Positions 17,297 to 25,186 of a stretch of DNA of 64,000 nt are shown piece after piece. The stretch comes from JASHPR01 sp963833885 (GTDB lineage: Bacteria > Actinomycetota > Actinomycetes > Streptosporangiales > Streptosporangiaceae), in contig CAWHZU010000008.1 in assembly GCA_963833885.1 (NCBI GenBank), positions 114,537 through 178,536 on the forward strand, read 5' to 3'. How positions within the stretch are numbered: the stretch's first letter is position 1; each line of letters starts with the position of its first letter. The notes under the pieces are model-generated. The model searched no databases. It had not been told where the DNA came from and was given only the letters and a program-made list of their open reading frames with translations. Both the position numbers and the translations under genes were made by a program.

Positions 17297-17506
17297 TCAT
17301 GCAGCTTCCCGCCACCGGGCTTCCCGCCAGCGGACAACCTCTTGCCTGCTGACCGCATGCAGCGGTACGGCCCGGATGCGGGCCCTGACCTCTGCGGCCT
17401 CGTAACCGGTGTCCGGGCGCTTGATCACCATCCACAGCGGTATGCCGACCATGGCTGAGAAAATCACCGCGCAGAGCGGGATGTTCAGCCAGAACCACGT
17501 GCCCAT
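17297..17506 (-). CDS. small membrane protein, unknown function
   Basis: 69 aa from the ATG at 17506, with AGGAGG about 4 bp upstream; a GTG one codon before is too close to that site. One hydrophobic span (about WFWLNIPLCAVIFSAMVGIPLWMV) is followed by a charged cytoplasmic-type tail with KRPDTGYEAAEV and basic residues. No family recognised. It stands alone between the AraC-type gene and a repeat-rich gap. Confidence 0.65.
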   Translation of the reverse strand: MGTWFWLNIPLCAVIFSAMVGIPLWMVIKRPDTGYEAAEVRARIRAVPLHAVSRQEVVRWREARWREAA

Positions 17507-17519
17507 CACTCCTCCTTCG

Positions 17520-17576
17520 TACGTCGGCCGGTCTGCCGTACGTCGGCCGATCTGCCGTACGTCGGCCGGTCTGCGC
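17520..17576 (+). repeat. 19-bp tandem repeat, three copies
   Basis: TACGTCGGCCGGTCTGCCG occurs at 17520-17538, 17539-17557 (one difference) and 17558-17576 (diverging at the end). It lies just upstream (minus-strand sense) of the small membrane protein gene, within the 319-bp gap 17507-17825. The unit contains CGGCCG, so each copy could pair with itself, but no regulator is implied. Confidence 0.8.
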
Positions 17577-17754
17577 CGGCTCCGTCATGCCAGCCGACCC
17601 GTGCCGGTCGTCCATGCCTCAACCGTGCCGAGCTACCTTCTGTCCTGGCTCTCAAACGGCTAGCCCGGCGCAATGAACACGTACAGCGACACAATGAGCG
17701 CACAAAGTCACGAAAATAGGTCGAGCCGAGCGGACGTGGCCGCGCTCGTCCTCG

Positions 17755-17796
17755 TGCGGACAGTTCGTGTCTTCATGCGGACAGTTCGCGTCTTCA
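17755..17796 (+). repeat. 21-bp direct repeat, two copies plus a partial third
   Basis: Copies TGCGGACAGTTCGTGTCTTCA (shown in parts: TGCGGACAGTTCG, then TGTCTTCA) at 17755-17775 and 17776-17796 differ at one base; a decayed third begins at 17797. It is in the same gene-free stretch as the 19-bp repeats. Apart from these two arrays I see nothing clear in 17507-17825. Confidence 0.7.
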
Positions 17797-17825
17797 TGCG
17801 GAGGGTCGCGGCATCCTCATCACGC

Positions 17826-18626
17826 CTAGCGCCTATCCCAGCCCCGCGGCGCTCGCGGCCAGCGGGCAGACCGTGGCGGGTGCTCGGCGCTGACCAGCGC
17901 GCGAAGCCCCTCGTCTGGATCTTCCGTGTCCTTCAACCAGGTCAGGGCCGCTACGAACACGACAGGGGCGAAGCAGAGCGCCGGGACAGCCCACATGACC
18001 CCGGTCGCGATCTCCTGATCCGCAACCGGGCTCAGGCCCGGATGCGAGTACACCGTAAACCACGCCACCTGGGAAAACCCAAGGATGTACGCGAGGACCC
18101 AGATCGTCCACATCGCCACGGCCGCACAGAACGCGCGCTGCGGTCGGGACAGCCGCGGCAGCAGCGGCGGCGACTCCACCAGCTCGAGCCAGAGCGCCAA
18201 GCCCGCACCACCCAGCGTCACCATCTCAAGCACCGCGAGGCCAGGCACCGTGGCCAAGGCGTCGACCGAGATCGGCAGCCTCCAGGCGATCACGGCAGCG
18301 ATGAATGCCAGCAGAGTTGCAATACCGCACCGGACTCCGGATCCGCGCCGCCGCTCAGCCCGGACCTGCCGCCCCGGCCGGGCCTGTAGTACCGGCCAGC
18401 CCCGCCACCCCGTGAACCCCAGCGGGCGCCACGGCGCACCGAGCGCCATGAGCGCGGGGATGACGACCGCGAACAGCACGAACTGCAGCGACTCGGCGAA
18501 CACGTAGCGCCTGGCAAGAATCCCGGCGGGAGGCAGCAGGCAGATCAGGATGAGGACAGCAGCCGCGACCGCCAGCCACGACCTCCCTCGGGGCGGGGAC
18601 CACCTCTGCACACGATTGCCGTCCAT
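17826..18626 (-). CDS. CtaG-like (caa3-type) cytochrome c oxidase assembly membrane protein
   Basis: 266 aa from the ATG at 18626, with about seven membrane spans. Features of the caa3_CtaG family include LQFVLFAVVIPALMALGAPW near residue 45 and the closing WAVPALCFAPVVFVAALTWL with an acidic tail. Actinobacterial CtaG-like proteins help copper insertion into cytochrome oxidase, but divergent members exist with no tested role. The start overlaps the upstream stop (TGATG), giving coupling with the AbiEi/DUF559 gene, an odd partner for an oxidase-assembly factor. No oxidase genes are nearby. Confidence 0.7.
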   Translation of the reverse strand: MDGNRVQRWSPPRGRSWLAVAAAVLILICLLPPAGILARRYVFAESLQFVLFAVVIPALMALGAPWRPLGFTGWRGWPVLQARPGRQVRAERRRGSGVRCGIATLLAFIAAVIAWRLPISVDALATVPGLAVLEMVTLGGAGLALWLELVESPPLLPRLSRPQRAFCAAVAMWTIWVLAYILGFSQVAWFTVYSHPGLSPVADQEIATGVMWAVPALCFAPVVFVAALTWLKDTEDPDEGLRALVSAEHPPRSARWPRAPRGWDRR

Positions 18627-19567
18627 CACGCGCCAGTATGCTCCTGGCGCCCGCCTCTCCGGAACGCCTCCCAGATCGACGCGGCCACCTGATGCGGAAC
18701 CTTGTTGATCTCGTACCAGGTGAAGTGGACAACCTGGAAGCCGGCCCGGCGCAGCGCGGCGTCCCGCCGGAGCTGGGAAATTGCGCGGTTCTTGTCCGCG
18801 TACTTGACCGCCCCGTCGGCCTCGCCGATTGTCCGGTATCGCCGCCACAGGAAGTCGGCCCGGCCCACAACCCCGGTGTCTTCCCCGCCCACCCAGACCT
18901 GGAGTTCCGGCGCGGGAAGCCTGTGATCGCGGAACGCAACCCGCGAGATCGACTCCAGGACCGACTCCGACTTACCATCGCAAAAGTCGACCACCATCCG
19001 CGCGCGCCGGATGCCAGGCCATTTTGGGCAGTCCGCGACGACCGCAAGCAGCTCGTCCTTGGACGTCTGCCCGTTGCGCAGCGCTGAGTCGGCGAGGACC
19101 ACCCCGTCCCGGAACGGAGACGTGCGCGCCAGGTCGACAACAGTCCTGGCAACCGACGTGACGCGGACCCCGCCGCGCACGGTCACGTGCCCACCCGGCA
19201 GCGCCGCAACATGAACATGCACGCCCGCCCGGCCCGTGCCGCTGCCGAGCCCTAACGGGTGAGTCACAGTTATCGCCTTATCCGCTTGCCACGGTGTTAG
19301 CAGATCGAGGCCGTGGATAACAGCCGCGCTCCGATGGCTGCCCGCCGGGCCCGGCCGGGCGACGGCTAAGACCGCGGCCACCCGTAATGCATGCTCGCCC
19401 ACCGGATCCCGGCCCACGTCCACGGCACGCACGTAGGCTCCGCGTCCCACCGGCACCAGCACCCCCTGCCGCACCAGCCGCCGGATCCTGGCATCCGGCA
19501 CCCCTCCCGCGTTCAACCGTGCCGTGGTCAAAACCCTCGCAAAACGGTCTTCTTGTTTTCGGCTCAC
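18626..19567 (-). CDS. AbiEi-like antitoxin N-domain plus DUF559 nuclease-like protein
   Basis: 313 aa. The N-terminus (LNAGGVPDARIRRLVRQGVLVPVGRGAYV) is the winged-helix of type IV AbiEi-like antitoxin proteins. The C-terminus has a Vsr/DUF559 endonuclease-like core: a Glu in KSESVLES, then GRADFLWRRYRTIGEADG and KYADKNRAISQLRRDAALRRAGFQVVHFTW. This two-domain protein is frequent in actinobacteria, often in several copies, and has no proven role; a part in restriction or defence is suggested by the domains. GTG start at 19567 with a poor ribosome site. Its upstream region holds an element also found at 60931. Confidence 0.8.
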   Translation of the reverse strand: MSRKQEDRFARVLTTARLNAGGVPDARIRRLVRQGVLVPVGRGAYVRAVDVGRDPVGEHALRVAAVLAVARPGPAGSHRSAAVIHGLDLLTPWQADKAITVTHPLGLGSGTGRAGVHVHVAALPGGHVTVRGGVRVTSVARTVVDLARTSPFRDGVVLADSALRNGQTSKDELLAVVADCPKWPGIRRARMVVDFCDGKSESVLESISRVAFRDHRLPAPELQVWVGGEDTGVVGRADFLWRRYRTIGEADGAVKYADKNRAISQLRRDAALRRAGFQVVHFTWYEINKVPHQVAASIWEAFRRGGRQEHTGA

Positions 19568-19602
19568 CTCGCCAGGATCACTACCAGCACCGACATTTCA
19601 CT

Positions 19603-19660
19603 CGTTCCAGTCATCGCGTGACCTATTTTGACCCGTTTTGTGGTTACCGAACCGTGAAGA
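19603..19660 (-). promoter_or_regulatory. bipartite conserved element, copy A
   Basis: CGTTCCAGTCAT at 19603 and GGTTACCGAA at 19642 (with CGTGAAG after it) are 39 bp apart. The same two boxes, 38 bp apart, occur at 60931-60985 before the Mop gene. In both places the element is 36-53 bp upstream of a minus-strand gene, so it is probably a promoter or operator read on the minus strand. Confidence 0.5.
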
Positions 19661-19707
19661 GATGAAATGATCAAGGTACGCGGGGTAGGTGCGGCCGCGG
19701 CCGGGGC

Positions 19708-19759
19708 GCCGGGCCACGCGGGGTGCCGGGCCACGCGGGGGTGCCAGGCCACGCGGGGT
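19708..19759 (+). repeat. 17-18-bp tandem repeat, three copies
   Basis: GCCGGGCCACGCGGGGT at 19708-19724, with an 18-bp copy at 19725-19742 and GCCAGGCCACGCGGGGT at 19743-19759. It lies in the 293-bp gap between the divergent AbiEi/DUF559 and permease genes. Similar GC-rich decayed units continue to about 19850. No function is evident. Confidence 0.75.
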
Positions 19760-19860
19760 GCCAGTGCTTGCGCGGCGCCAGTGTCCGCGGCGCGCCAGGT
19801 TACGGGCGTGCCCGGGTATGGCGGGGGTGCCAGGGTAGTGGGGGCGTGGACTAGGAGGGT

Positions 19861-21123
19861 GTGCTGGGCGAGGTGGCGGCGGAGGCGATCTCCGTCGCCA
19901 TGCTGGCCCTGGTGCTGGGCTTCGCGGTCATACGGCCGTGGGGCTGGGGCGAGGCAGTTGCGGCGGTCCCTGCGGCCATCCTCGTCATCGCCGTCGGCGC
20001 GATCTCGCCCCATCGGGCGCTCGTGGAGGCGCAGCGGCTCGGCCCGATCATCGGCTTCCTCGCGGCAGTGCTGATCCTGGCCCAGCTGTGCCAGGACGAG
20101 GGATTGTTCCGCGCCTGCGGGGACTGGATGGCGCGCGGCGCCGGCCAGAGGCCGACCCGGCTGCTCGCCCGGGTCTTCATCGTCGCCTCGGTGACCACCG
20201 CGGTGCTGAGCCTGGACGCCACGGTGGTGCTGCTCACCCCGATCGTGTTCGCCACCGCCGCCAGGCTCAACGCCCGCGCCAAGCCGTACGTCTACGGCAC
20301 CACCCACCTGGCGAACTCCGCCTCGCTGCTGCTGCCGGTCTCCAACCTGACTAACCTCATTGCGTTCGCGGCCAGCGGGCTCTCCTTCCCCCGGTTCGCA
20401 GGGCTCATGCTGGTTCCGTGGCTGGCCGCCATCGCCGTGGAATATGTGGTCTTCAGGCGTTTTTTCAGGACTGACCTGAACGTGACGCCAGCCCCCACCC
20501 AAGCCGCCGGAACGGCCGGTCTGCCGGTGTTCGCCCTCATCGTCCTCGCGGCGACCCTGGCGGGGTTCGCGGTCACCTCGCTGGCCGGGGTCAACCCGGC
20601 CTGGGCGGCAGCAGCGGGAGCGGCAGTACTCGGGGTCCGGGCGCTGGTCCGGCGGCACACCACACCGGCGGCCGTCTGGCGGGCCGCTGGCGTCCCGTTC
20701 CTGGCCTTCGTGCTGGCGCTCGGCATCGTGGTCGCGGGAGTGACCGAGAACGGGCTCGCCGGCGCCCTGATGCGGGTGATGCCCAGCGGCACCGCGCTGC
20801 CCGCGCTGCTGGCCACGGCCGCGCTGGCCGCGGCGCTGGCCAACGTGATCAACAACCTGCCCGCCGTGCTGGTGCTGCTGCCCCTGGCTGCCGCGACCGG
20901 GCCGGGCGCCGTTCTGGCGGTGCTGATCGGGACCAATATCGGCCCGAACCTGACGTACGCGGGCTCACTGGCCACCCTGCTGTGGCGCCGGGTGCTCCGC
21001 GAGCACGGCCAGGGCGAACCCGATCTGGCGGAGTTCACCAGGCTCGGCCTGCTCACCGTGCCCGCGGGCCTTGTCCTGGCCACCGTGGCGTTGTGGGCTG
21101 GCCTGAAAGTGATCGGAGGATGA
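19861..21123 (+). CDS. ArsB/NhaD-type permease (SLC13-like ion transporter superfamily)
   Basis: 420 aa, about 11 membrane spans. The two related halves, the SLDATVVLLTPIVFATA segment near residue 118 and ANVINNLPAVLVLLPLA near 325 are the signature re-entrant regions of ArsB/CitM-type transporters. ArsB proteins export arsenite or antimonite, but many relatives carry other anions or Na+/H+. No arsenic regulator, arsC or arsA lies beside it, so the substrate is open. GTG start at 19861; the stop overlaps the ATG of the Usp gene (ATGA). Confidence 0.8.
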   Translation: MLGEVAAEAISVAMLALVLGFAVIRPWGWGEAVAAVPAAILVIAVGAISPHRALVEAQRLGPIIGFLAAVLILAQLCQDEGLFRACGDWMARGAGQRPTRLLARVFIVASVTTAVLSLDATVVLLTPIVFATAARLNARAKPYVYGTTHLANSASLLLPVSNLTNLIAFAASGLSFPRFAGLMLVPWLAAIAVEYVVFRRFFRTDLNVTPAPTQAAGTAGLPVFALIVLAATLAGFAVTSLAGVNPAWAAAAGAAVLGVRALVRRHTTPAAVWRAAGVPFLAFVLALGIVVAGVTENGLAGALMRVMPSGTALPALLATAALAAALANVINNLPAVLVLLPLAAATGPGAVLAVLIGTNIGPNLTYAGSLATLLWRRVLREHGQGEPDLAEFTRLGLLTVPAGLVLATVALWAGLKVIGG

Positions 21124-21668
21124 CGGTGACCGTGATCACCTGGGTCGTCGAGGGCACGTGGGCCGCCTGCATCGACGCGACCCGCAGGCTCGCGCCGGAC
21201 AACGCGGACATCGTGCTGCTGCACGTCACCGGCGGGGACGTTTCGGCCGCGGCGCACGGCGCCTACGCCGGCCTGCTCGGCCGCGGGCCACGGCGGGATC
21301 GCGATCCCGGCCCGCGGCTGGCCGAACTCGGCGCCGCGTCGGCCGCGGAACTGCTCGAGGCCGCGGCGCGAGCCCTGGGCCGGCCGTGCACCACCATGGA
21401 ACGGCGCGGGCGCGTGGAGCGCGAGGTCGTCGCGGCGGCCGAGGGCGCCGACCTGCTCGTGCTGGCCAGGGACGGCGACGACACCAGGCTCGGCCCGAAG
21501 AGCCTCGGCCCGGCCAGCCGGTTCGTCGTCGACCACGCCCCGTGCCCGGTACTGCTGGTATGGCCGCGGGAAACCCCGGGCACCGGCTCGATTCCGCCCC
21601 CGCCGCCGCACCAGCACCCTCACGCGCCTCACTCGCCCCACCCGCCGGGCCCAGGTTCCCCTCGCTGA
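21120..21668 (+). CDS. universal stress protein-like protein
   Basis: 182 aa, coupled to the permease gene by ATGA. It reads ITWVVEGTWAACIDATRRLAPDNADIVLLHVT at the start and AAAEGADLLVLARDGD with FVVDHAPCPVLLVW at the end, the Usp pattern, although the usual G-x2-G-x9-G(S/T) nucleotide loop is weak (LGPKSLGPASRFVV). A Pro/His-rich tail of about 30 residues (PPPPPHQHPHAPHSP) follows and is unusual. Being fused to a transporter operon suggests it modulates transport, as some Usp proteins do; this is inference. Confidence 0.75.
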   Translation: MTVTVITWVVEGTWAACIDATRRLAPDNADIVLLHVTGGDVSAAAHGAYAGLLGRGPRRDRDPGPRLAELGAASAAELLEAAARALGRPCTTMERRGRVEREVVAAAEGADLLVLARDGDDTRLGPKSLGPASRFVVDHAPCPVLLVWPRETPGTGSIPPPPPHQHPHAPHSPHPPGPGSPR

Positions 21669-21707
21669 ATGCACATTGCAAACGCTCGCGCCAAATGCAG
21701 GTGCGCC

Positions 21708-21717
21708 TGCACGTGCA
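21708..21717 (+). promoter_or_regulatory. TGCACGTGCA palindrome upstream of the DUF397 gene
   Basis: A perfect 10-bp palindrome 52 bp before the DUF397 ATG, preceded by TGCAGGTGCGCC. The identical TGCACGTGCA, also preceded by a TGCAGGCGC, lies in the divergent promoter region of the HATPase and XRE genes at 22693. This pairing supports a common operator. Confidence 0.6.
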
Positions 21718-21769
21718 TCACGTATTATTGAGCCGACTGACGAACCCGTCGATGCTAGGGGGAAGCCAC

Positions 21770-22006
21770 ATGCACGAGGCGCGCAACGGGATGCCCGCCG
21801 CGGACCTGCGCGATGTCACCTGGCGGAAGAGCCGCCACAGTAACTCGCAGGGCACCTGCGTCGAGCTGGCCGGCCTGCCCGACGGCGCGATAGCTCTCCG
21901 CAACTCCCGGCATCCGGACAGCCCCGCGCTCATCTACACACGCGCCGAGATCGACGCGTTCATCCGCGGCGCGAAGGATGGCGAATTCGACGATCTGCTC
22001 TCCTGA
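21770..22006 (+). CDS. DUF397 domain protein
   Basis: 78 aa. The core is the DUF397 signature: VTWRKSRHSNSQGTCVELAGLPDGAIALRNSRHPDSPALIYT, ending with the EIDAFIRGAKDGEFDDL helix. DUF397 proteins in Streptomyces and relatives sit beside XRE/DUF5753 regulators and HATPase proteins (the whiJ/abaA-like groups) and take part in control of development and antibiotic production; they probably act as antitoxin-like partners of the XRE protein. GGGGGAAG precedes the ATG. A strong terminator follows at once. Confidence 0.9.
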   Translation: MHEARNGMPAADLRDVTWRKSRHSNSQGTCVELAGLPDGAIALRNSRHPDSPALIYTRAEIDAFIRGAKDGEFDDLLS

Positions 22007-22018
22007 GCAGCCCATGCG

Positions 22019-22050
22019 AAACGGCGGTTCCCGGCCGGGAGCCGCCGTTT
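22019..22050. terminator. strong hairpin, bidirectional terminator
   Basis: AAACGGCGG at 22019 pairs with CCGCCGTTT at 22042, with a further TCCCGGCCGGGA core, giving a nearly continuous stem of about 15 bp between two convergent genes (DUF397 and HATPase). A-tract/T-tract ends are present on both strands. Confidence 0.8.
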
Positions 22051-22064
22051 CTGCGGCTTAGCGG

Positions 22065-22661
22065 TTAGCGCAGCAGCGCCCAGACGACCTTCCCGGCACC
22101 CTCGATCAGCTGCCAGCCCCATGCCTCGCTGCACGACTCGACGACCTGGAGGCCACGGCCGCTCTCGGCGCTGCCGCTAACCTCCATCGGGACCGGACCG
22201 GACGGTTCCGGATCGGTCACCATGCACATGAGGTAAGGATCCCGCCGTAGTAAGGTCAGCCCAATCGGATGCTCATCTGGCATCCGCCGAGACGAGAGCA
22301 AGCCATGCCGGAGCGAGTTGGTCACGAGTTCGCAGACCACAAGCTCCGCCACATCTACCTGAGCAGCCATTCCCCAGTCATCGAGGGTGACCTTGGTGAA
22401 GTCCCTGGCTCGCCGGGCCGATTCGGGGGCTGCCGGAAGCGGGCAGGTAGCCGCGGGCAGGGACTCCTCGCCGACGGCGACAGCCTCAAGGCCAACCGGC
22501 AGGTGCTGAGTAAAGGATCTCCCCGGGTAACCGCTCGCGGTCAGGAGCCGGTCGTGGCTCACGCTCGCGTCCTCCGTCCTGACTACGGCGACTGCCAGGC
22601 CGTCCGTTGGCTTCGGTGCCTCAAGAGGCACCTCGCGGGTCCGGGTTGCAACCGTTATCAT
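22065..22661 (-). CDS. ATP-binding protein, HATPase (anti-sigma-kinase-like)
   Basis: 198 aa. The N-terminal ~60 residues are variable; the rest is a GHKL ATPase of the RsbW/SpoIIAB-like type with the N-box AELVVCELVTNSLRHG and the G-box GRGLQVVESCSEAWGW. Hundreds of such proteins occur in streptomycetes, often in whiJ-like clusters with XRE/DUF5753 and DUF397 genes as here. They are thought to phosphorylate or bind regulators, but few have been tested. It is transcribed away from the XRE gene, sharing a 140-bp promoter region with a TGCACGTGCA site. Confidence 0.88.
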   Translation of the reverse strand: MITVATRTREVPLEAPKPTDGLAVAVVRTEDASVSHDRLLTASGYPGRSFTQHLPVGLEAVAVGEESLPAATCPLPAAPESARRARDFTKVTLDDWGMAAQVDVAELVVCELVTNSLRHGLLSSRRMPDEHPIGLTLLRRDPYLMCMVTDPEPSGPVPMEVSGSAESGRGLQVVESCSEAWGWQLIEGAGKVVWALLR

Positions 22662-22692
22662 CCACTATGTAACTTGCAGGCGCAAGACCCGA

Positions 22693-22702
22693 TGCACGTG
22701 CA
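22693..22702. promoter_or_regulatory. TGCACGTGCA palindrome between HATPase and XRE genes
   Basis: Second exact copy of the palindrome at 21708, lying in the divergent 140-bp region between the HATPase start (22661) and the XRE start (22802). Further TGCAGATGCAG follows it, so a larger degenerate site is likely. Probable operator of the XRE protein. Confidence 0.6.
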
Positions 22703-22801
22703 GATGCAGATGGCGTTAGCGTCAGCATATGCAAACGGTGGCGCCTGCCACCGCCGAGTGCTTGAGTTTGGCCATCAGATCTTGCGTCCGGGGGGGCCGA
22801 T

Positions 22802-23671
22802 GTGATCTCGATTGAGCCGGGCAGCGGCCCTACGGTCCGGCGCATCCTGCTCGGAACCCAGCTCCGCAGGCTGCGCGAGGCCAGAGGAATCACGCGCGAG
22901 GATGCCGGCTACCACATCCGGGCGTCTGAATCCAAGATCAGCCGGATGGAGCTAGGCCGCGTCGGTTTCAAGGAGCGCGACATCGTCGACCTCCTGGCCC
23001 TCTACGGCGTGGACGACCCGGCAGAACGCGACGCGCTGGTTGCGGTGGCACGCGAGGCCAACGCGCCCGGCTGGTGGCATCAGTACGCCGACGTTTTACC
23101 AGATTGGTACCAGACTTACGTCGGCCTCGAAGAGGCCGCTTCCGTGCTCCGGGTCTACGAGGTGCAATTCGTTCCGGGGCTGCTGCAGACGGCGAACTAC
23201 GCCAGGGCGGTCGTGATCCGGGGCAGGCCGAGCGCATCGGAAGAGGAGATCGAGCGCCGGGTGAGCATGCGGGTCACCAGGCAGGAGCTGCTCACCAAGC
23301 AAAGCGGCCTCCGCCTGTGGGCGATCGTGGACGAGGCCGCGCTACGGCGCCCCGTGGGCAGCCCCGCGGTGTTCAGGGGGCAGCTCGAGCACCTGATCGA
23401 GGTCACCCAGGACGCCCGGATCACGCTCCAGATCACGCCGTTCCGGGCCGGCGGCCCAATCGCCGAGGCCGGCGCGTTCACGATCATGCGCTTCCCCGAT
23501 GAGGATCTGCCGGACGTGGTCTACCTCGAACAGCTCACCAGCGCCCTGTACCTCGACAAGCGCGAAGACGTGGAACGGTACAGCGAGGTCATGGAGCGGC
23601 TCAGCGTGGAAAGCGAGCCGCCGGAACGCACCGCGGACATTCTGCGCGACATGCTGGAAGACCCCGGCTAG
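22802..23671 (+). CDS. XRE family regulator with DUF5753 sensor domain (WhiJ-like)
   Basis: 289 aa. Residues about 15-60 are a Cro/CI HTH (LRRLREARGITREDAGYHIRASESKISRMELGR), followed by the long DUF5753 domain marked by GWWHQYADVLPDWYQTYVGLEEAA, VPGLLQTANYARAV, a central RQELLTK and the late FTIMRFPDEDLPDVVYLE. This is the common WhiJ-like architecture. GTG start with GGGGGG 5-6 bp upstream. It presumably binds the TGCACGTGCA sites around itself and DUF397; that is inference from gene order. Confidence 0.92.
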   Translation: MISIEPGSGPTVRRILLGTQLRRLREARGITREDAGYHIRASESKISRMELGRVGFKERDIVDLLALYGVDDPAERDALVAVAREANAPGWWHQYADVLPDWYQTYVGLEEAASVLRVYEVQFVPGLLQTANYARAVVIRGRPSASEEEIERRVSMRVTRQELLTKQSGLRLWAIVDEAALRRPVGSPAVFRGQLEHLIEVTQDARITLQITPFRAGGPIAEAGAFTIMRFPDEDLPDVVYLEQLTSALYLDKREDVERYSEVMERLSVESEPPERTADILRDMLEDPG

Positions 23672-23693
23672 CGGCCGGGCATACGCTGCCGCC

Positions 23694-24098
23694 ATGACGA
23701 GCAGCGAGATGTTTGACAGGGGCCTGCAGACCCGGCGCGAAGTCCTCGGCGCGGACTACGTCGACGCCAGCCTGGCCCGAGCCGACGACTTCATGATGGC
23801 CTTCCAGCGCATCACCACGGAGTGGGCCTGGGACTACGTGTGGAACCGCCCCGGCCTGGACCGCAGAACGCGCAGCCTGCTCAACCTGGCCATGCTGACC
23901 GCGCTGGGCAAACCCGCCGAGCTGAAGCTGCACGTGAAGGGCGCACTGACCAACGGCGTGACCGTCGAGGAGATCAAGGAGGTGCTGCTGCACGCGTCGG
24001 TCTACTGCGGGATCCCGGCCGGCCTCGAGGCGTTCCGGGCCGCGGACGAGGTCCTGCTGGCCGAGGGCGCCGTCGCTCCCCGGGACGGCGGCGAATGA
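23694..24098 (+). CDS. carboxymuconolactone decarboxylase family protein
   Basis: 134 aa. The pattern MFDRGLQTRREVLGADYVDASL, GLDRRTRSLLNLAMLTALGK, LKLHVKGALTNGVTVEEIKEVLLHASVYCGIPAGLEAFRAA is that of 4-carboxymuconolactone decarboxylase (PcaC) proteins, with the catalytic-region His and Cys. PcaC acts in the beta-ketoadipate pathway, but no other pca genes are near and related CMD proteins are peroxidase-like, so a PcaC role is not certain. It precedes a beta-hydroxyacid dehydrogenase gene by 22 bp and may be in one operon. Confidence 0.85.
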   Translation: MTSSEMFDRGLQTRREVLGADYVDASLARADDFMMAFQRITTEWAWDYVWNRPGLDRRTRSLLNLAMLTALGKPAELKLHVKGALTNGVTVEEIKEVLLHASVYCGIPAGLEAFRAADEVLLAEGAVAPRDGGE

Positions 24099-24120
24099 GC
24101 GCCGCGCCTGGGGCGCGCAG

Positions 24121-25050
24121 ATGAACCCCGTGCCGGAGGCTCAGATCGGCGCCGCGCCCATTCGGCGGATCGCCTTCGTCGGCGTCGGCAACATGGGCTG
24201 GCCGATGGCGGCCAACCTGGTCCGGGCCGGGTTCGACGTCACGGCGGTGGACGCCGAGCCGGGCCGTGCCGCCGCGTTCGCGGCGGAGGCGGGCGGATCG
24301 GCGGCCAGCCCCGAAGACGCTGCAGCGGAAGCCGACACCATAGTGACGATGCTGCCGACGAGCGACCACGTCGCCGACGTCATCGCGCAGACCCGGCCAC
24401 GGCTCCGCCCGGGAACCCTGGTCATCGAGATGTCCTCGGGCGTGCCGAGCGTTACCCAGGCCCTCGCCGCCGACCTTGCGAGGTATGGGGTCGCCCTGGT
24501 CGACTGCCCGGTCTCCGGTGGCGTCGCCAGGGCCCGGACCGGGGAGCTAGCGATCATGGCCGGCGGCGCCGCCGGGGAGGTGCGCCGCGCCGAGCCCGTG
24601 CTGGCTGCCATCGGCACCTCCGTGCATCACTGCGGTGGCGTCGGCGCGGGCCAGGCGATGAAGGCGCTGAACAACCTCGTCTCGGCCGGCGGCTTCCTGA
24701 TCGGGATCGAGGCCCTGCTGATCGGCCAGAAATTCGGGCTCGACCCGGCGCTGATGGTGGACGTGCTGAACGCCTCGTCCGGGATGAACAACAGCACCCA
24801 GCGCAAGTTCAAGCAGTTCGTGCTGTCCCGGCGGTTCGATTCCGGCTTCGGTCTCGACCTGATGGTGAAGGACCTCGCGATCGCGCTCGAGGTGGGTGAC
24901 GGCACCCCGGCGCCGTTCGCCGAGCTGTGCCGCGAGCTGTGGACCAGTGCCGCCGATCTGCTCGGCCCCGGTCAGGATCACACCGCGGTGGCACGGCTGA
25001 GCGAGAGCCTGGCCGGCGCCGAGCTCACCGCCGGCGGCCAGGAAGTCTGA
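24121..25050 (+). CDS. NAD(P)-dependent beta-hydroxyacid dehydrogenase (3-hydroxyisobutyrate dehydrogenase type)
   Basis: 309 aa. The Rossmann start is IAFVGVGNMGWPMAANLVRAG; substrate-binding DCPVSGGVARARTGELAIMAGG near residue 130, the catalytic-Lys segment GAGQAMKALNN near 176, and the C-terminal KDLAIALEVGD complete the family pattern. Enzymes of this family oxidise 3-hydroxyisobutyrate, tartronate semialdehyde or similar acids. The neighbours (CMD protein, GlcD-type flavoprotein) do not fix the substrate. Confidence 0.88.
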   Translation: MNPVPEAQIGAAPIRRIAFVGVGNMGWPMAANLVRAGFDVTAVDAEPGRAAAFAAEAGGSAASPEDAAAEADTIVTMLPTSDHVADVIAQTRPRLRPGTLVIEMSSGVPSVTQALAADLARYGVALVDCPVSGGVARARTGELAIMAGGAAGEVRRAEPVLAAIGTSVHHCGGVGAGQAMKALNNLVSAGGFLIGIEALLIGQKFGLDPALMVDVLNASSGMNNSTQRKFKQFVLSRRFDSGFGLDLMVKDLAIALEVGDGTPAPFAELCRELWTSAADLLGPGQDHTAVARLSESLAGAELTAGGQEV

Positions 25051-25186
25051 TGCAGCGCGCCGGGCGCATTGGTAAACAGCAGGTGAAACGGCCGTATCGG
25101 CAGCTTCGGGGCTGGTGACGGGAACGACCTAATAAGTACAATTCCAGAGATGTACAGCCGTGCCGGATGAGCAGCCAGGGGGACGG

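Noticed and set aside
15511..19759. Several short tandem arrays as possible CRISPR
   Set aside because: Units are directly adjacent with no unique spacers, and no cas genes are present.
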